A stretch of 64,000 bases of DNA, from positions 38,399,001-38,463,000 of the forward strand of contig NC_088342.1 of the NCBI RefSeq assembly GCF_036884655.1, in the 5' to 3' direction. Made by a program: the position numbers and the translations under genes. The stretch is from Musa acuminata AAA Group. Taxonomy: Eukaryota; Streptophyta; Magnoliopsida; Zingiberales; Musaceae. The notes beneath the pieces are model-generated. The model made no database searches. It was not told where the DNA came from and was given only the letters and a program-made list of their open reading frames with translations. Within the stretch, counting starts at the first letter, position 1, and each line of letters begins with the position of its first letter. This document shows, piece after piece, positions 59,161 to 64,000 of this stretch.

Positions 59161-60830
59161 AGCTTGAGTCTGTTCAGGTACCTAATACACAAGTTCCGAC
59201 TTTATGTAGGCCTGGCAAAGTATCTCGTCCTTTTGAGAGATACGTGGGATATATTAGAGGAGAGGATGTTGAGGATATTGATCCTCAGACCTACGAGGAG
59301 GATATTACAAGTATAGACTTCGGGAAGTGGCAAGAAGCCATGAATTCTAAGATAGATTTCATGTACTCCAACAAGGTTTGGAACCTAGTTGATGCACCCG
59401 AAGGTATTGTACCTATCGGTTGCAAGTGGATCTTCAAGAAGAAGATTGGAGTAAATGAAAATATAGAGACTTATAAAGCAAGACTAGTGGCTAAGGGGTA
59501 TCGTCAAAGGTAAAGTGTTGACTATGATGAAACCTTCTGACTCGTAGCCATGCTAAAATCTATTCGAATACTATTGACTATTGCAGCACACTATAATTAT
59601 GAGATTTGGCAGATGGACGTGAAAATTATGTTTCTCAATGGCAATCTTAAGGAGGAGGTGTATATGATACAGCCCAAGGGATTCATATCTAAGGACTGCC
59701 ACGATAAGGTGTATAGGTTACTTAGGTCCATTTATGGACTAAAGTAAGCTTCTTGAAGTTAGAACTTAAGATTTGATGAGGCAATCAGATCTCATGACTT
59801 CGTTAAGAACGAAGATGAGTCATGTGTGTACAGGAAGATAAGTGGGAGCACTATCACTTTTTTGGTGTTATATATGGATGACATCCTGATAATTAAGAAT
59901 GATGTAGGAATGCTATCCACAGTAAATGCTTGGTTATTTAGACACTTTTTCATGAAGGACATAGGAGAAGCATCCTATATCTTGGGGATTTGGATCTATA
60001 GAGATAGATCCAAGAGAATGCTTGGCTTGTCCCAGTCCAGGTACATAGACACCATTTTCAAAATGTTTGGCATAGAAATTTCCAAGAGAAGTTCCATACC
60101 GATGAGACATGGGATATCACTTTCTAGGAGTATATCCCCAAAGACTCATGAAGTAAGGGCAAACATGGATAGGATACCCTATACCTCAGCAATAGGGTCT
60201 ATCATGTATGTCATGCTATGTACCAGGCCTGATATAGCGCATGCTCTGAGTGTCACGAGCAGGTATCAGGCAGATCTAGGCTTAGAGCACTAGAAAGCAG
60301 TAAAGTATATCCTTAAGTACTTGAGAATGATTAAGGATCTTTTACTGATATATGGAGGTAGTAGCCTCAGGGTTAAAGGCTACATGGACTCGAGTTTCTT
60401 GTCCGATGTCGATTATAGCAAGTAGAATTCGGGGTATGTTTACACATTGAATGGAGGAGTAGTATACTAGAAGAGTTTCAAGCAAGATACTACTATTGAC
60501 TCGATCACAGAGGCGAAGTACATTGTTGTAGTAGAGGCATTAAAGGAGGGAGTTTGGATTAAGAAGTTCATCACAGATCTGAGAGTCGTGCCGGGCAACG
60601 AGGAGTCGATTCCCTTATATTACGATAACAACAGGGCGATTGCTCAAGCAAAGGAAATCAAGTCTCATCAGAAGGATAAGAACGTTTTGAGGAGGTTCCA
60701 TCTGATTAAAGAGATCGAGACCTGAGGAGATGTAGTAGTGGAAAGAGTTCCATCCGAAGATAATATCGTAGATCCATTGACAATGTCGTTATCTCATATT
60801 GTTTTTTAGCATCACAGGGGTCTGAAGGGG
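59161..60830 (+). pseudogene. Copia reverse transcriptase and RNase H remnant
   Basis: RT motifs in order are KWQEAMNSKIDFMYSNKVW, GCKWIFKKKIG, ETYKARLVAKGYRQR, EIWQMDVKIMFLNGNL, SIYGLK and FLVLYMDDILII. Then come YILGIWIYRDRSKRMLGLSQ and YTSAIGSIMYVMLCTRPDIA. RNase H follows with stops: VKGYMDSSFLSDVD, TLNGGVV, VWIKKFITDLRV and VLRRFHLIKEIE. At least six in-frame stops are visible; the catalytic YMDD is kept. Confidence 0.85.
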
Positions 60831-60871
60831 ATCAGACACAAAGGTGATTGACTTTAGGTCAAATGAGAGAT

Positions 60872-62563
60872 TGCTAGTCATACGTGTCATGCAAGTTAAT
60901 CATGTGAGTGATGACATTTGTGACTTGATATGCAGTCTTTTTGCTTATTATTATTATTTGATATTTTATCACTTTATATTGCCTATAGTATAAATGTATT
61001 GTGATGTCCATGGATTTGTGCAATGAGAATCAGATCGTAAAGAGTTCACGATAATGAGACCGATTCGCCTTTAAACACAGATCCTAAATAATCCCAATTA
61101 TAGGTTATTCGAGAAAGACATTAAGATAGCCAAACAGACTGATATGTTATATACCCGTCTATATGATGGATTCAGCTGGTCTCATTGCTACTCGTGTGGG
61201 GACACTAGGGATACAGTGCAGGTGTTAATTGGAGATGAGTTCACTGATTGATCTGCTTACGGAATGTTGGATGGTTGATGATGCCTTATTCTCAGATAAC
61301 GATTTCGTCGTCCGAGTGGTATATCTAGTCCTTAGACTTAAGACACTAAGGATGTCTTGTATGAGTACTCCACTCTTTGATACTAGACTTATAGTTCTGA
61401 ATGTTCCAAATCAAGTACAGTCGGTTATCGGGAGTTGTAGCCAACCTTCCAAGGGCTATTGAGTGTCGATAGAGGATTATCCACTCTTAGTGTTATTAGA
61501 GAAATATCTCATGTATTCTTACTCAAATAAATCCCTAGCTAAGGTTATTCCAACTAAGAGAGAAAGAGTTCTCCGAGAGAATTCGATTAAAGCGAAACTC
61601 AAGTAGAAATTGCATGGGCCTGATAGTAGTACAATGCCTGGTATACAGTTTCTAGGGTATTATATAGATGAGAGACTATAGATACATGGTAATAGAGGAT
61701 AGATAAGTCCAAAGGATTATATCTCCCTATATCATCTAGGGACTACGACGTAGTAGCATAGTACGTATGCAATCAATGAGTCGAGTGAATTATTATGAAG
61801 ATAATAATTCACTAAGCCAGAAAGAGTTATGACAAGTATGACTCACAACCAACTTAATATTGGGCCTAGAGGGTCACATACATATGGTAGGTATTACGAC
61901 GAGTAGAGGTTCAAATATGAGATATCTATTGAAACCTATATCTTATTGGATATCCAATAAGCTCCTAAATTATTGGATTCTATGGATGAAATCTAATAAG
62001 AGCCAATAAGAGATTATTGGGTAGAGACCCACTAATCTAAGAGGCTTGGGTAGTTGGATTGAGATCCAATACTCAATATGGCACAATCCAATAGGGTTTT
62101 AAGTTAACAATGGGCCTTTATAAATAGGAGGAAACCAAATATCCATAGGCTAAATATTCTTTTTAGCTGCCTCCTCTATTCTCCTGTCCCCCTCTCCTCC
62201 TCATGCTGCAGCCCCTATTTGGGGTGTGTGGATAGCAAGAAGGGGCAGCCTCTTCTTGATTGCATGGTGCGCACAAGGAAAAGTTTTGGGCAGCGATTTG
62301 AGGAGCATTTTCATAGTCCCTGCTATGTGGATTACCACTAGAGAGGAGGATAGTTGATTTCTTTCATCCTCTCCTACAGATCTATAGATTTTCAGGGATA
62401 TACGATCTCCCTAGGTAATTCTCTTATGCATAGTTTTTCGGTTTTGCAGGTTTTTACGCATCAACTTTTGCACGATGATGAAACCTTCTTTTTTTAGGAA
62501 TTATAAGATTTTATTTTTCTGTTCTTTAGTTACGCCTATGATGTCACCTCATATTTCCCAACA
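60872..62563 (+). repeat. 3' LTR of the copia element
   Basis: Follows a degenerate purine tract (AAATGAGAGAT) and probably starts TGCTAGTCATACG, ending TTTCCCAACA: about 1.69 kb. TATA-like TATAAATAGG is at about 62119-62128. The left boundary rests on position and terminal motif; the right boundary is fixed by comparison with 56208. A short frame at 61229-61462 lies within the LTR and is not a gene. Confidence 0.72.
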
Positions 62564-64000
62564 CTAAGCACAACACAACCCATCTAATCGGTCATGACCC
62601 AATATATGTGACTAAGCACAACCCAACCCCTAGGCCAAGCATGACCCAATTTAGTGGTAAAACTTAGCCCAACTTGTTAGTGAGGCTCAACGTATCCAGT
62701 GAAGCTAGGCCCGCCTAGCTATGTGATGAGCACTTAATACAACATCGCCCATCTATCTAATCCGTTGTACCTCAACCCAACTTCTTACCTAAGACGAGCA
62801 GGTGTGGCGCATGTGACCCGTTGAAGACTTAGATGTGTTGACTCAATCTAGGATAGCACTATACGATATAGTCAAATTTTCTCTCATTTTATTGATTGAG
62901 ATCATTAGTTGACTAAGTTAGTGTTTGATCGATTCAAGCAGGTTCAAGGTGATTCTAGACTAACTTGATAAGTTTTAACCAACTTGACCTAATTGAATCG
63001 ATCAAATCTAAAATAGATCAGTCAATGGTGATTTTAAATCAGTTCTATAATGATTTGAGGTTGGTTTTGTTAGGTCCTAATTGAATTGAGCTTCATTTAG
63101 GTCAATTGGGCTATATCAATTAGAGTTCTAGTTAATTGAAGATGAGAGATTAATGCCTTACTTCTTTATAATTTGATAAATATAAAATTTTTATCTAAAT
63201 ATGTCATTTGAAAATAATTACTGGTTTTTTAGATTAAATTGATGATATTGATATGATTATTATCATATAGTATATATCACTATGTTGAGTGATCTGTATT
63301 AGAAGTGCAACCTATGAAAGGAGCTATAGGTCTATTATAATATGAAGCCGCCAATAAACATAGTCTAGTATATCATATGTCATGATTTCTCATAATATTT
63401 TATCATACTACTTCTTAGATATATGTATAAATAAATGGACGAATATAAATGAATGACTATAATTAACTATGTATCTCTATCGAGGACAGATAGGACGATT
63501 CCCTTGGAAAATTAATAATCCCTCAAGCATGATGGTTAAATGATTTCTCTATCCATTATTGGAGGAACATATCCTCACTTAGTTGGATGATGGATATTAC
63601 TTTATTCGCTATTGAGAGTGCAATATGAGTTTTCTCCATTCGTTGTTGGGAGGAATCCATCGCATAGAGTATATCTCTTCATCCATTGTTGGGAGAGCAT
63701 ATCATCAGGTGTAATATTCGTATTTGTTATTTGACTGTTATGTATCTCATCACAATATATTACATGTGATTAATATATGATTTTGTTTACTATATAAAAA
63801 TTATCATTATTTTTTTGATATATGAGTTTTATAATAAATTAGTATGTTGTCATTTTATATTAGATTATTGATATTTATATATGTCTCATGAATATTAAAA
63901 ATTATTTTTATGATTTTACTATCAATATATGTGGTTATTGATATATTTTTATTCTATATGTTTTTAATGTAATCTACTATTTTATAGTAGAGCTAAGGTT
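62564..64000 (+). repeat. Relic LTR-like spacer repeat, copy 6
   Basis: Nearly the same as 56209-57373 and continuing beyond it into the part equivalent to 37750-37990 of unit 2 (GATTGATATTTATATATGTC, TATTTTTATTCTATA). It runs off the window. It may belong to a further gene unit to the right; no gene is visible here. Confidence 0.6.

Noticed and set aside
61229..61462. 77-residue frame after copia RNase H
   Set aside because: It lies inside the 3' LTR and has no known domain.

Overview
This window is nuclear DNA from a flowering plant. It is AT-rich, it carries short GT-AG introns, and it is dominated by plant-type LTR retrotransposons (Ty3/gypsy chromoviruses and a Tat-like element, plus Ty1/copia SIRE-like, Retrofit/Ale-like and other lineages). 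The mix of elements and the gene family suggest a monocot, possibly Zingiberales or a palm, but the sequence alone cannot settle the species. I see no prokaryotic genes, CRISPR array, rRNA or tRNA.

The only host genes I can support are four tandem, same-strand, apparently intact copies of one three-exon gene (15572-16766, 19753-20941, 40130-41318, 47524-48712). Each encodes about 345 residues: an N-terminal membrane anchor followed by a nucleotide-diphospho-sugar transferase domain (DUF271/PF03407, GT77-like, related to Arabidopsis At4g15970-like proteins) with a DMD metal/sugar-nucleotide motif. Intron lengths are 81 and 70 bases in every copy. A conserved promoter block and a TA-rich microsatellite precede each copy, and a shared downstream spacer follows it. 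Much of that spacer looks like an old Tekay-like LTR that was amplified with the gene. Units 3 and 4 are the closest pair in their flanks, but copy 4 is a mosaic of copy-2-like and copy-3-like sequence.

Layout. 1-3357: 3' end of a SIRE-like copia element, with its 3' LTR. 3358-4163 and 13205-14253: 3' part of a Reina/Galadriel-like chromovirus, split by a complete Tekay-like element on the minus strand (4164-13204, 5-bp duplication ACTAG). 14254-21529: glycosyltransferase units 1 and 2. 21530-35346: a Retrofit/Ale-like copia element on the minus strand (duplication ATTCA) sits in the unit 2 spacer. It contains a pol-less SIRE-like element (26110-34216), whose gag is itself split by a solo LTR (28118-30129, duplication GTTGT). 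35347-51268: the rest of unit 2, then units 3 and 4. 51269-55816: 5' LTR and gag of a Tat-like gypsy element, split by another solo LTR (52523-55305, duplication GCTCC). 55817-64000: a decayed copia element with its 3' LTR, flanked on both sides by the same LTR-plus-spacer sequence, as expected after a local duplication.

The retroelement genes are all broken by stops, deletions or insertions. The glycosyltransferase copies are the only reading frames that look maintained. I did not find a clearly new kind of system. The most informative signals are the mosaic gene array, a 369-base non-coding stretch identical in two units, and the datable insertion nests.
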